Shown here in pieces: positions 23,329 to 36,324 of a stretch of 64,000 nt of DNA. Source of the DNA: Trichoplax adhaerens (taxonomy: Eukaryota; Placozoa; Uniplacotomia; Trichoplacea; Trichoplacidae); NCBI RefSeq assembly GCF_000150275.1, contig NW_002060949.1, positions 4,176,499-4,240,498 on the forward strand, in the 5' to 3' direction. A model generated the notes under the pieces. It did not search any database, was not told the origin of the DNA, and worked only from the letters and a program-made list of their open reading frames with translations. Positions within the stretch are counted from its first letter, which is position 1; the number at the start of each line of letters is the position of its first letter. The position numbers and the translations under genes were made by a program.

Positions 23329-26300
23329 ATGGCGGGAAATTTGAAGAGGTATGGACAGTCAGAGTAATTTGTTTAGGATGGAGAGAAGAAATGATTCCAC
23401 TTATTGTAGTGTACTATGAAATATTCTAGTTGGATGTATTGTATTGTATTTGTGACGAACTAAAATAGTCTCCATTGACCATAGACATAGTATTAATATT
23501 GTAGGCATACAGTAATTTCGCAAACTAAGATTGTTTTGATGCTACTGTACAGTATAAGGTACAGTAGAACAATTCGTATTGTCAATAATTAATTAATGGC
23601 TACGTAAGGACAGTAGATAAATGATGTAACCTTTGGCTTATATGGATAATATCAAGGGATTATACGCAAATTAGCCAAAGTGCAGAGCAAGCTGGTTTAT
23701 CTTCCCATCTCAATTTAGTCCAAGAATTAGTCCTATCACCCGATAATAATCGACAATTTCAATTACTGGAAGCAACACCAGAAATTTTAGAAGCCATTGA
23801 AAGTAGCCGAAAGTACGTACAGTATGGGCGTCATCACTGACTCGCAGTCCAGTCCATTGATTCTGTTGCTTATACATTGAACAAATTTCCAACATGCACA
23901 ATCAACGTTAAATCTCAACAGCACCATATACTCAATTCTTTATCTATCATAGGATTGTATTTCGTGGAGAAGAAGAGGACGATGTCACTTTATGCGTTGA
24001 CAACGCTACATTCGATGTACGGATTGCCGAAACATCAAATACCTTATTACTAAGCCCCAATTGCATATGGCCTCAGCGAGATCACGGTAGAAATAGAGTA
24101 CAACTCACGTTACATTATTTACCTTTCTTCACATCTTCAATTGTACTTTATAAACTACAGTTGATGAATCATAGAATTTCGAACTATGTAGATTAAAGTA
24201 ATACGAGTACTGTATCTTATAAAAAGAGATCACGATAGCTAAAGAGTGTGTACGTAGTTCACATCACATTACAGTATTTGCCTTTGTTGTGCTTTGTCAA
24301 TATCACTTTACGAAGCAGAATGTGGAATGGATGAATATTTTCGCTTTTAGACTTGCACACTACAATAGTGATGAAAATTTCAAAAATCATTTTCTCATAC
24401 TGTAGTATTCCCTGATGCATGTAATGGATCCTAAATTCTTAATTGCTTTAAATTATTAATTTAATTATCAAAGGTTCAATTTTGTTATTTATTTCAGTCA
24501 TCAGTCTATTTAGAAGTTATTGAGCTGGGCATGATATTTATTATTCGTAATTAACTGAATAGGATCATCATTTCAAGAGTGTAAAGTTCAAGAATGTCAG
24601 GTTAGTAGGTAGCTGTTGAAGATCACTTCTGGATCCTCTAAGCTGATATTAAATATAAATTCTGCTATCTACTTGACATATTCTTATCTATGCTATCCTG
24701 GTGTGCTAAAATTAACTTATTTCACCGTTAAATTAACAAATCTATCTTGGACCTCAATATTAGAAACTTGAATATCACTACTCTATTAAATTACTCAAAA
24801 GATATATATCATTTCCTACTTACTAGACATGGGCTATACCTAAATCATACCTAGAATTAAGAAAATGTGGGCCTCGAATTCATAAGCTGAAGAGATTACT
24901 ACAAGAAAACCCATTTAAAGGCGTTGATGACACAAAAGAAAATAAGGTAGCATCTACAATTTATTTCAGTTGGACAAACTTTAGTATTAGCAGCTCCTTA
25001 TACAATTGATAATACGCTACTTGATCGACATTTGCTATCTAATATTAAACCGTCTAGCTAGATCGTTACGCGCATTAATTATTTATCCTAACCTCGTACA
25101 ATAAAACACTTATTCATAATACTAATAAATAGATATCATTTAATTAATTATCTAATGATAGCCATTGACAATGTTGTGCATATCTAGTATACATTAAAAG
25201 ATTTATTAAATAAAGTTCAAGCGAGTGAAGGCGAGCTGCTGGCAGCAATTGAGGCTATGAATGCCTGCAATATCGACGGTAAATAAAAATACCAATATAG
25301 ATCTGACTTGTACATTTATCCTATTTCTAAATATTATCATTCTCATAATCTGCTAAATCTCCAATTATCGAAGGTTATTGGCGTATTCTGGATGAGAGCT
25401 ACAAAGAACAAGTATTTCAGTGCATTATTAATCTAGTAGAAGAGAAAGATTGGAATTTTCACAATTTCTCCCTAGGTGAATGTTGTGATATACTAGAAGA
25501 GCTTTATCCACGGTAAACAATATAGATAATATGTTGTTGGTTTATTAATTACACCAAGTAATCAATCTTACTTATTAATATCCTGATATATAATTTGTAA
25601 GTTATATACGTGATTAATTGACCATGAAAGATATAAATTTCCCGGATAGGTATATCATAAACCATTGCATCAAGTGTTATGGAACTATCGATGAAGGTAA
25701 AGCTATGAGCGCTGATAGTCTGTATTGAGTTTAACTAGCCATATTACAAAGGTTGCTTACTGCTCTTATACATTTATGTCTGATCGCTTGCAATAATTTT
25801 CACAGACAAATGTTTCCTAGATGAAGATAAGGTGTGCCGGCAATGTGCTATTTCGATCCTTAAGCCTGCCGGAAAGGTTCGTTTAATAAGACATAATATT
25901 TAAACATAGTACTTAACGCCTAGTAAGATCTTATTGTTATAACAAAAAACTCCGGCTTCTAGTTTTACGAAATTATCAAATATTAACAAAAAATAGTTCA
26001 ACTATGAGGAATTCATGCAATGCTGGGAAAGTAGCGTGCCAATAGGAATGCATACAAAGATCGAACAACTTAAGGTTATCCTTAAAATCTTGACGTGGTT
26101 TATTCTTATCTGATAATAATTGACGTAACTAAAACGTAGATAAATTACAACAATTTCAGTACACTGTTTAATTTTATATGACTTAGGGTTATGCTTTAAC
26201 TGATACAACATCTAAACCTCCTGTCATTTGGCTCTTTCAAGTTTCAGAATTACCCCCTGACCCATACGTTCGGTAAGTTTTATTATACCTCAAGCCAAAG

Positions 26301-26672
26301 TGAGAACTGTGATGTCAAGAACCAGTTAATATGCTCAAATTGGAAAATTTACTAACACATCATTTACAAATTTTTCGTAAATAGATTTAATAAATTATTT
26401 AAAGTTAGAACAAAGTGGAGCTTGGAAGAAATTGAACCGTATATAAAGTTAGTCGAATTTCTTTGCAAAATTTTTCACATGCAATATTATATGTTTTATA
26501 TTAAAGTGTTCCCTACTTGTTATGTACAAAATGTGTACTATTCTGACCTTATCAATATAGGGATTTAGCAACGGGTAGTCAATCATTAAATACAATTTTA
26601 CTGAAGTACACCCGGACGTCAACTGACCTGGTTAGAGGTATTAAAGTTTACAGCTCCAAGAAACTAGCATAA
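23329..26672 (+). CDS. DSCC1: Sister chromatid cohesion protein DCC1
   Basis: Subunit of the alternative clamp loader Ctf18-Dcc1-Ctf8, which acts on PCNA in replication and cohesion. Thirteen exons: 23329-23348, 23657-23812, 23953-24086, 24563-24600, 24827-24946, 25188-25278, 25374-25512, 25650-25696, 25806-25876, 25997-26074, 26187-26272, 26385-26447, 26561-26672. All phases agree and give 384 residues, close to the human length. Recognised blocks: VRIAETSNTLLL, KSYLELRKCGPRIHKLKRLL, VQASEGELLAAIEAMNAC, GYWRILDESY, HCIKCYG, DKVCRQCA, LKYTRTSTDLVRGIKVYSSK. The short first exon (MAGNLK) rests on one ATG in a good context after the promoter arrays and is the least certain exon. Confidence 0.93.
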
Positions 26673-27441
26673 CTTCGTGCGTGAAAATTATTTCCATTCA
26701 TCGAAGCCTATTTTCGTAGATACTTACACACATTGGTCATAGCTGTTTCATAGAATTACAGTGACTATGTAAACTATTAATATTGTGCTCCACTAATATT
26801 TTAGTAGTACCGCCCTTCATCTTACACTTTTAAACAGCAATTACTCTATATTCTGGTAAAGTTTTTTTTACGAAAAATATGGAATAGTAAAGGTCATAGT
26901 TCTTTATATCGTTGCGAATTCTACAGCTGGAGATTATAAATAATTCATATTGAAACTCATTCCATTAACTACGTCGTTAAAGCAATATTAATATTAATGT
27001 CTGTATAAAATTAACACAAAGATTATTAAGTTAGTCCCACCCTATTTTCTAACGATACATACTTTCAATCTCAGAGATGGTAATAAGTAATAGACAATAA
27101 AAGTAACCTAAAATTTTTCTGTCAGCTAAACCGTGATATGTTTGGATTTATGTGTAGACTTTGTTCTCTAAATGCACTCTCATAATTGGATTTTACGGTT
27201 GCAATGCCGAACGTAATACTGATTATTTCACAGAAAGAAGATAATGCAGATACGCGTAGAAGTAATAAACAAGTTTTCTCGAACAAATTATTCTTTATTA
27301 GTAGCCAACTTATCTAGCTAATTTCTGAGGTCAGATTCAAGCTAAAAATCTAAATTTACCGCGATGCCATTCACCATAAGTGTTACTGGCATGATGCGCG
27401 GCAATCAATACTACTAATATAAAGTAACTACGATCGTTTAA
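26673..27441. other. Intergenic between DSCC1 and EndoU 3' ends
   Basis: Convergent 3' regions. A minus-strand AATAAA (27299-27294) could end the EndoU transcript. Nothing else seen. Confidence 0.5.
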
Positions 27442-29728
27442 TTACAAAACGATAGGATAAGCGGAAGCGACTCTACCGGTACCAGTATTCTTCCAAGTTT
27501 GGATATTAAGGTTGAGCTGGTCAACGTACATAGAGCATTTGCCACCACCAGTAGCAATAAAGCAAGTAGAGTAGACAGCGAAATCATATTCGGGGCTAGT
27601 ACCAATGAAACCACCGCCGATCTTCTTGATCATATTGTACCATTTAAATTGGAGAGTCAAAACACGTGGAGTGTTTTTGGGGTACTATATTACCAACACA
27701 AAAAAGCCAACAAAAATTAGATTGCACAAATTTTTTCAAGCACTTTTTGAGTTATATATTAGCAGCACATATAGTATTAGTTCACTTCAGATTATCATAA
27801 TCTTGCAATTTGAACATTATAAATAGTTGGCGATACTTTGGCATATTCTGTTATATAATAGGACTTACAGTTCCAATGTAACCGTGGTAGTTGAGGTTAT
27901 TGGCTTTTTCTTCCAAGTAGAATTGGATCCAACTGTGAAATCCAGTAACACTGGAGCTGCATTTCAATTCACCAACGAAAACGTGTTCGAAACCAGAAGT
28001 GTCTCTAAATCATGAAATATGGATGCAAAATTTTCAGTATTGTTTTCTAATAATGTATATTGCCATATAGCCTCAAAAATGAGACAGTGTAATAGCAAAA
28101 TCAGTTTCATTCTAAAATTTCGAGTATTAGAGTACCGTATGTAACCTTCTAAAGCCAGTCATGAAATAATTAATTTGCAAACTCTGTCTATATAGATTAT
28201 TCAGAAATTCACGGTATGGTAATCAATTAGCACGTATTTTTATACTACTATTTCTTTATATAATCGGATATATTAATAAGATTATGCGCTGATTAATGTG
28301 ATGAATATACTCAAATTAGCAATTTCGTGCATGGAACCAATTGAAGTCTTCTATCTATACCACAGTATAACAATTTTTATGTACGAATCCACATAAACTT
28401 TTATCCAATTCTAATGCTAATCAGTGGACGCGGAATATGGAATTAGTTCGCTTAGTGATTGTTATTGGTATTTGGATCTACGTAATTTGACCTTCCTCAA
28501 TGGCTACTACTAGTATTAATCCATCGTATGCAACAAATAATCTTAGCTAAATTCTTATTTATGTGGATATATGAGACATAAAAATGTTATTATATACGTT
28601 CCTGCTGTAAAAATATAGCTATTATAGTATTTTTGAGATGCTAATTAGGTATCAAATATCCTAACGCTCCTTTATGATAGTAATGCTATCAAATTCAACT
28701 ACGAAATCCCGGTATTATGTATCGTATTTAACTCAATTACAATTATTGATCTATTGAATCCATACAGTAACATAGACCTTGACCTCTAACCTACCCGGAA
28801 ACTTTTCTCTGGTAGGGTTCAAACCAGATTTCATATAATTCATCTTTGAAAGTAGCAACGTTTGATGAAGCAAGACCATGTGAAACCAAGAAAGAATGAG
28901 CATCCTTCATTACTTGGGTTTTCATGATTTCATCCAAGAAAGCCCAGATTTCATTGACTTCATTGTTGGAGTAGTTTTCAGTAGTACCAGTGCAATGAAC
29001 GTAGTTGTCCATTAAGGCACTATAAAGATCGATAATAAGATTGAAATATGTCATTTTTTGATTTAATTAACTTTTGATATTTCTTATATCTGTTATACTA
29101 TAACCATGAAATTAAGAGAGAACTAAATAAAAATGACGAAGCTACCCTTATCTTAGATTATTCTGTAAATAGTAGCATAATAAATAAAATATCGTTGTAT
29201 AAAAATTTTATAAAATCATAATTTATTTTTTTTAAGTAATTTTTAAATTTTTTATACAACACAAGTACTAACATATATTTGGCATAAGTTGGCCTGGCGA
29301 AAATTTTATTTTCGTTTACGTATTGGAAAAGTGGTTGAGAAGATTTGTCACTTGTGCTGGAGCTAGTAGTTGTAGATTGCTTAGAGATGTGGAAATCAGA
29401 TCCAGCATAGGCACGATTGTAATCGACATTCCAAAAGCCATCTAATGCCGCTTTAATTTGGCTACTGCTCACACTGTTATATCAGCAGAAAAAAAGTGGT
29501 TATATGAACATACATATCAAAAATAATTTATTATGCCATTAATAATTTTACGATTTCGAGTTTTCACTTCATGAAACCGATATTCACACACAATATCTAA
29601 TGATACTCATCATAAACAGTTCAAATTAGGAAGACAATATCGTAATAAGTATGTTACGTTCGCCTTTCTTACGCTAAAGCTGGAGTAGCAATAAGAGCAA
29701 GGATGCAGAATACTAATTTCATTGCCAT
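27442..29728 (-). CDS. Secreted poly(U)-specific endoribonuclease, EndoU family
   Basis: XendoU/EndoU-type ribonuclease, cutting RNA after uridines in related proteins. Five exons on the minus strand: 29728-29673, 29473-29273, 29019-28795, 28004-27869, 27684-27442; 286 residues. A signal peptide ([19 protein letters not shown]) predicts secretion. Family blocks: [48 protein letters not shown] with the first catalytic His, [14 protein letters not shown] with the second, NYHGYIG, and [19 protein letters not shown] with the expected catalytic Lys. All three catalytic positions therefore look intact. The gene ends with the usual ...AYPIVL. A TATA box lies about 70 bp upstream. Single-domain form; no somatomedin-B repeats seen. 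Confidence 0.92.
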
Positions 29729-29793
29729 AGCGATATATCCAAGAGACTAGGTCCACCGCAGATGAAAAAAGGTATCAACTGATAACTTCAGCT

Positions 29794-29802
29794 CTTTTTA
29801 TA
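29794..29802 (-). promoter_or_regulatory. TATA box of the EndoU gene
   Basis: TATAAAAAG on the minus strand, about 70 bp before the EndoU start codon, which leaves a short 5'UTR. Confidence 0.6.
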
Positions 29803-32800
29803 CATTTCTTGACTGTGATGACCTTATAACTGTTTGCTTAACTAATTTATTGACACGAGAATTGTCAAATAACAAATCGCATATATTCATGATAGCAATA
29901 TTGTTAATCAAAGAGAGTTCATGAATGATTCATATCCTGTAAATGACAAGAGTTTACTATTCGCTTAATGAATTTAACTATGTAAATAAACTAACTGTAT
30001 AGACTCTACCCTCGCGGAGTAAGGAGTTAGTTTAGACATAAAAAGAGTTATAATATCCAAGTTATATCATATAGCGTTACTGTTCGTACATGAGTTCATG
30101 AGATGATAGCATGCATAAACTATAGTTAAATAATTATAAATTTAAAAGCTACCGTATACTATATACTTTCAATAAAGTCATGCAAAATTTGATAGATTTT
30201 TTCTTCGTTGTGTAATACCGATAACACGTCGTGATATTGGAATGTTTATTGTATAATAAAATATTATATTAATTACCGTATCATGCAATGGTACTTAAAA
30301 AAGTGTTTTCCTTATTTAGCTCAAAAAATAGCCAGCTATTGATTCCATTCTCTGATAAACAAGCATAAGATATATTTGTCAAGCAACAAAGATTTGCCAT
30401 GGTTTCAAATTTGTAGCAAATAAATAAGAAAATGTTTCCGTAACGTTTAAACCATTTACATTCGATCACTTGAATTATTTAGTCGAAAATTCAGATAAAA
30501 GAATACAATTAATATACTACTTAATGTCAATTACAATCTATTATTCACTTAATTCTTTATTGATTAGTGAATTATGGTAATCAATTACGTTTACAACGGA
30601 TTTAAATTATCATAAAATATAATATATCTACAGAAAATTTTTCAACCAGTGAAAAGTTGTGATATGAATAAGTTTGCTACATAAATCTTTTTATCCTAAA
30701 TCAGTTATTGTATGCGAATAGATAATCTCCTATTTTGAATGTTAGATTCAAATAGAATTGCTAATTACAGGAATAAAATTATATTTCTTCAAATATTTAA
30801 TTTCCTGGAATAAAATTGCCTCCAAATTGGTATCCCTATTATCGTGCCATCATCATCATTTTTATTTTAATGCATTGTTGTAAGCACATACTCGTATATA
30901 ATGTTGGTTAACCTCACTGCTTAATCCATGATATTTAAATGAGAATATTAACTAACCGAAGATCGTATACTATAAATCAGCTACTTAGAAATTAGGAATT
31001 TCATATACAGCAGTTGATAACTAGTAGGTAATTTTTTGTACATTCTTCTCTATAGCCATTCAGCATACATCACAAGACGGTGAGGAAACATCCTTGCAGA
31101 AATTAATATCTTTCAATATCATGCCTAGACGTTTCAGTTTCTATATTTCCGTCACGATGCATACATTAATATTTAAGATAGTGAAAAAATTTTAACCTAT
31201 TGCAGCTTACATTAATGTAACTAATGCAAGTAATTAATGTAAGCACGATTACAAACTGTATGCACCGTATACCTAATGTAGTTCTTATCTACAGTATTTG
31301 ATCCTTTACTGACTTTACTAAAAGTTTTTTAACTTTTCATCGACTGATCATGGTAGTACAAGAGGATAAGACTGATATCTTATTCAAAATGTGTATTTCT
31401 GTACTATCTAACCAGGGATTACTAAGAGAGAAAAGATGGATTGGAAGTGGCTCTTCAGTCTAATAAACGTGGGGACCTATATTCTGTACAGTACAAGCTA
31501 GCCTTGATCTTACAATATACAGTATGTAAAAGCAATTAATAAAGACATAATAATGGTTAAAGATATAGCGTATACCATATTATAATCGATAGATTTATTA
31601 ACAGAATAAGCTTTCAAATTTTTGACGGTAGCTATTACTGTATTACGCTCGAATCTGATAACTTTTCGATCCTTTTGTATTTTACTTCGTCGAAGAGTAT
31701 GGGATTGGCGTCACACTTCCCCAGTTTCATATTAATGCTGATTTACTCAGGATTGGATCGTATATGGGTAAGAAACTACTATTACGCTCACTACAGGTGG
31801 GACCACTTCATGGCTTTAAAAGCGAGCATTTGTAGAGCGGTATATGTGTGCAGTACAGTATTATAAAAAAGTTAATATACACTGTCTAGAATTTAATGAA
31901 GTCATTAAATTTTCAACGCATTTAGGACATGAAGTTTGGTGTACGAACTTAGCGTGCATTTACGCTGAATTTTCTATCTTGTTATGTAATTTGCAGTTCA
32001 AAATTATTAATTACATTTGAACTGAAAGAATTTACTTGTCTATTTAGACAGTAAAAAGCTATAATTTCAATATCATCGATAATTAATTTATTAACATATC
32101 ACATTTTGTTCAAATTATTATACATATAGCAATTAATAGCATCAAGATTGTAATATAAATTTCTTATACTTAAAAAGCATAGACAATACGATCTTCTAAA
32201 TATTGCTAACGTTAATAATTGATAGGCAATGATATCAAGTAGATGTAGCTTTAAAAGAGCAGTTTATCTTAACACGGTACGTATACCCATTGGGTGATAA
32301 CTATGTCAATTAAATGATTATTATCTATGAGAATGTCTTAGAAGAGGCGATTACAATTGGTTTGCCTGAAATTATCAAGTCTGGTAATAAATTTGGATAC
32401 TTAGGGTTCCATTTAAATCTTCACGATGATCATTATTGTGGAGTAGCGTCACATCATCAAATTAAAACATTTCCAACTAGTACAGCAATACTCTGTCACC
32501 AACTACAAGAATAAGCCAGAAAACATTGCTAATAATTATTGTATATAAGTTTCATACGTAGCAAACTTATGTCTAATAGCATCATATTACCGCAACGTAC
32601 GGTCATTAAAATTAAAATTTTACAATTGCAATTAAATGAATTATAGTACCATGTACTCATTTTAATGCAAACATTAGTACGTATGCAATATCGCATATAG
32701 GAGGTAGTTTTCAAATTTGATTTCATTTTGTAAGGAAAATTGTTAATAATAGAGTCTGACTAATCTGCTATAATTTCTATGCCCAAAATATATAGCCTTA

Positions 32801-33325
32801 GCGGTAAAACAAAATGCAAAATAAAATAGATCACAGTTAAATTGAAGCTAATTAATTATGCGTTAGGAACTGTAAATTACTTCGAAGATAAATATAAGCA
32901 TTGCACACACGAAATTGCACCTAATAAATAAAGGTTTACACTAAAATAATTGTTAATAACTGTCCTAGTATTGGCATAATATAGTTCTCTAGGCAATGCT
33001 TAGATTAACTTATTTCCCCTAAATGCTAATCTATACGAAACTTGTAATTAAAATAACTCTCAAGATTTGTTCAAATGAACGTACTAATACAATTATTAAT
33101 TGTAGTAAATAAATGATTAAGAATAAATACTACGTAAGCGCTCACGGAATGAGAGAGTAAATTCAGGATTGCAAGGTGAAATGTACCAATTTCTTGCTAT
33201 ATAAACACTTACTTTATGAAATTGCAATATCAGTAAATATCACAATACGTATCAAGGTCCATTTCATTAATATTACAATGTCATATAATTTCTATTAAAT
33301 ATTTTAAACTACAATAAAGTTAATA
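29803..33325. other. Largely gene-free stretch between EndoU and HPDL
   Basis: AT-rich DNA. The only coding-like content I see is the doubtful two-exon candidate at 31699-32514, listed separately. No RNA gene or repeat array recognised. Confidence 0.45.
31699..32514 (+). CDS. Candidate small secreted protein, two exons, unrecognised
   Basis: Very tentative. A first exon 31699-31767 encodes a hydrophobic leader (MGLASHFPSFILMLIYSGLD, then RIW) and stops exactly at a GTAAGA donor in phase 0. A second open block ends at 32514 and has varied codon use (ITIGLPEIIKSGNKFGYLGF, then HLNLHDDHYCGVASHHQIK). A weak acceptor (CTATGAG) at 32334 would join the two in phase 0. I recognise no family, the acceptor lacks a pyrimidine tract, and intermediate exons could be missing. 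The second block also has its own ATG at 32314, preceded by an in-frame stop. Confidence 0.22.
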
Positions 33326-35275
33326 CTACGTATCGTTCACTATTCCATTATTATCTTCCATTGCAGTAAATGATTTCCTAATATTACTTCCACCGAAGCC
33401 ACGAGCACCAAACCGTTGAATAACTTCCATAAAAAACGATCTTTTCTTATCAAGAAGAGGTCGAGTAAACGCTTGCAATAAATACCTGATATAAAATATA
33501 AAATCAAGCCAACGTTATCAAAGATCTGTCAGCCATTCCATACTGTTACTTTGTTTTAGGAATAGAACTTGTATTTTTACTTTGCATCTGGTCTTCTTTG
33601 GCCATTACTATTATGACCCTCATTCTCGCATTTATCAAGCTCAAAATCAAGTAAGACGTTATTCTCTTTAAGATCTTCTGCAGATAACTTGACAGTTTCA
33701 TGGATATCAGCTTGTTTAAGCTAAATAGTAATAATTTATCATTTCGGTAAGGGTGTTAGATTATACGTGTATCATTTCAATATCTTTTACACCACACCGT
33801 AGGTTAAAATATTGAGAAAAGTACATCATTTTAGCAAATTGATTTACAACTCGCTACTTCTCAAATGGTCATATTAATCATAATATCTATATTCATTTTA
33901 AAGTCTTAATGAGCTAATTTTTTTTACTAGACGTTGACTAGTAAACTTACGTTATTGTAGTATGTATCAGGTGGTGTAACAAATGCTGTACCGGCAGCTT
34001 TCATTTGGCCGACAGTATTAGTGATATTTTCCGTATGGAGAGCTATATGTTGTATTCCTGAGCCTTCTTGTTCCTTAAGGAATCCATTGACATGGTTGTT
34101 AACTATAAATTAGTCAATTATATAATTACTATATTAGAAACGTCATTAATCGATGTAACGAGCTTCTATTTTGCAATGTTCTCCATCCTGTAATTGTTTG
34201 TAACATTATATCTGCCATATTATCAAAATGATACCAGCGCAGTCCATTACATTCTTGATTGATACAGCAAAAGCTAAGTTTGACACAAGTCTTTTTATTT
34301 ATTTAATACTCTAGCTTATAAGTCAAGTTTACCGTACATTTAATAAATCTATAATTACTGTACTCTTCCATGATTACAAACATCATTAGTTGCAAATCAA
34401 CCGATGATGCTTGTAAAAATATACATACGAGTATTCACGTCAGTATACTGGTATACATTAATGCACTAAGGAAGTGCTCCATTACGAGGCTTTCTATACT
34501 ACGACTAGATTGATGACGAGGTTAAGATTGAAAGTGCAAAGGAATCATTTGTTGTTTTACCTGATATATCTAATGGTTCTGCAAGAAGGAACTTAAAACG
34601 ACCATTAGACGATTGAATACCTTGTTCGGTACATAGCCAATATTGAGCTGCAATCATTTTGATATGTAAATCATTTAATGTATACCCATCTTCTTCTTCA
34701 TCGGCATTAATAGTGAATCGACTAAAATTGAAACATTTCTGATACCAATTTAACAGCGGAACGGTCGTATTTTGATGACAGATACAAGTAACGTGATCGA
34801 TATGCGTTACCAGTTGATGGTTGGATTCAGTCGTAGGTGAATTGACATTCTCCACGTCATTGATAGGCTGATAGCCAGGTAAAAATTGTCCACCATAATG
34901 GCTAACATCTAAAAGTGTATGTTGGATGTTTCCGGCAGGCACTTTAACTATAGCATAATCGATATAACCATATTGATCTTCAATCCGAGTTGGCGATTGA
35001 ATAAAGTGTGCTCCATTTTTAACCGCTGTTGCATGTTTTTCAACAAAATCCTCCACCACTAAGGCGACATCATAGACACTATCATGCGATGCATTTTTCG
35101 GTCTTTCCTCAAAAACTGCTACAATATCATCGGAAATCTTTGCAGCAATTTTAACACCTTGACCTAGTTGCTTGCAAATAGCAAATTTTCGAAAAGAAAA
35201 TTTCTGGCAAAACAGTTCACATGTCTCGCTAGGACTGCGACAAGAAATAACAAAGTGATGTATCGACACCGCCAT
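33326..35275 (-). CDS. HPDL: 4-hydroxyphenylpyruvate dioxygenase-like protein
   Basis: Non-haem iron dioxygenase of the vicinal-oxygen-chelate fold. Minus-strand exons: 35275-34561, 34102-33951, 33720 to 33609 or 33618, and 33486-33326; about 376-379 residues against about 371 in human HPDL. N-terminal half: MAVSIHHFVISC, IEDQYGYIDYAIVKVPAG, HTLLDVSHYGGQFLPGYQP. C-terminal half: HIDHVTC, GSGIQHIALHTENI, FVTPPDTYY, ILLQAFTRPL, FFMEVIQRFGARGFG. The likely iron ligands, two His and one Glu, sit in HIDHV, QHIAL and FMEVIQR and are all present. FLPGYQP resembles HPDL more than true HPD. The donor of exon 3 is uncertain: GTAATG (after 33609) is the stronger site, GTCATA (after 33618) gives the neater alignment. 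Head to head with NAE1. Confidence 0.88.
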
Positions 35276-36324
35276 GTTCGATTCAATATCGTCGTGTTGA
35301 GGCTGCTAACCAACCCGTTTCAACCCTCTCGGGCTCGTTTGCCTTCGTTGCTTCTTGTTTGAAAGCTTCACAATAATGCACATGCAGCTCGCCGGTTCCT
35401 TATGTATACTCTACTTACAGTGTACAGTAAGGGCACTTCACGTAATCATGCGTCACCCACTAGCCGCGTAGGACATAAACGACACATGCAATCCCTCGGG
35501 GGTCCGATCCGTACCGGTGCTACACGTTTTATTGTAGTGTACGTACAGTACAGAAAGAGCCAATGACCAAGGTTGAACTCAATCAACAATCGGATTGTGC
35601 AGTACTGTTAACTATCCAGTATGTCACGGTGAATGTACAGTACAGTACAGTGTACAGTGTACAGTACAGCACTGTACGGTACTGTACAGTATTGTACAGT
35701 ATACTGTACTGTACTGTACGCCTAATGCTGTAATGTTGCCTCATTCATCCCCTCGCCAGCCCTGCCACTCATAAACTGCCATTGAATTAGACCTGAGTGA
35801 TTGAATGGATCCATTTATGGATTGGATTTATCGTTAGTGCTTTGTGTCAAATAACATCACCAAGTTTCTAGCAGACATGCAATAAAAGCTGAAATCATTT
35901 TTTCCAGGTTAACGATTTAAGCTTCTCGCTCTTGACCCGGCCGTTACAATTTTTTGCACTTCTATTAACAATCATTTGGATTAGAGGTAGAGATGCATAC
36001 AGTATGTCATATACTGTAGTACCAGTGTTGACTGGTAGCCGATTCTAACCCCCGGTCAAATAACCCAAGAATTCAGTACAAAAGTACTACCTAAGCTGCA
36101 ATAAAGGGTTATAACCCAAGTCAACCACCAGCAATCACCAATAAGCCTTATACAGTACTGTACTGTACAGTGCACAGTGTACAGTACAGTATACAGTAGT
36201 GCACCACAGTGATGAGACAGTATTGCACTGTGATAAATTCGGAATTACTGCGCATGAACGCTTCAACAACTTAACATCCCAGTCATTCCCAGATCCGAGA
36301 AGCCTGAAACTGCACTTGAGCTAA
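35276..36324. promoter_or_regulatory. Divergent HPDL/NAE1 promoter region with GTACTGTAC arrays
   Basis: A 1.05-kb space between opposed start codons. Dense TACAG/TACTG arrays at about 35634-35722 and 36149-36205, with smaller traces near 35420 and 35545. No TATA box seen. One of the densest copies of this array in the window. Confidence 0.6.
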
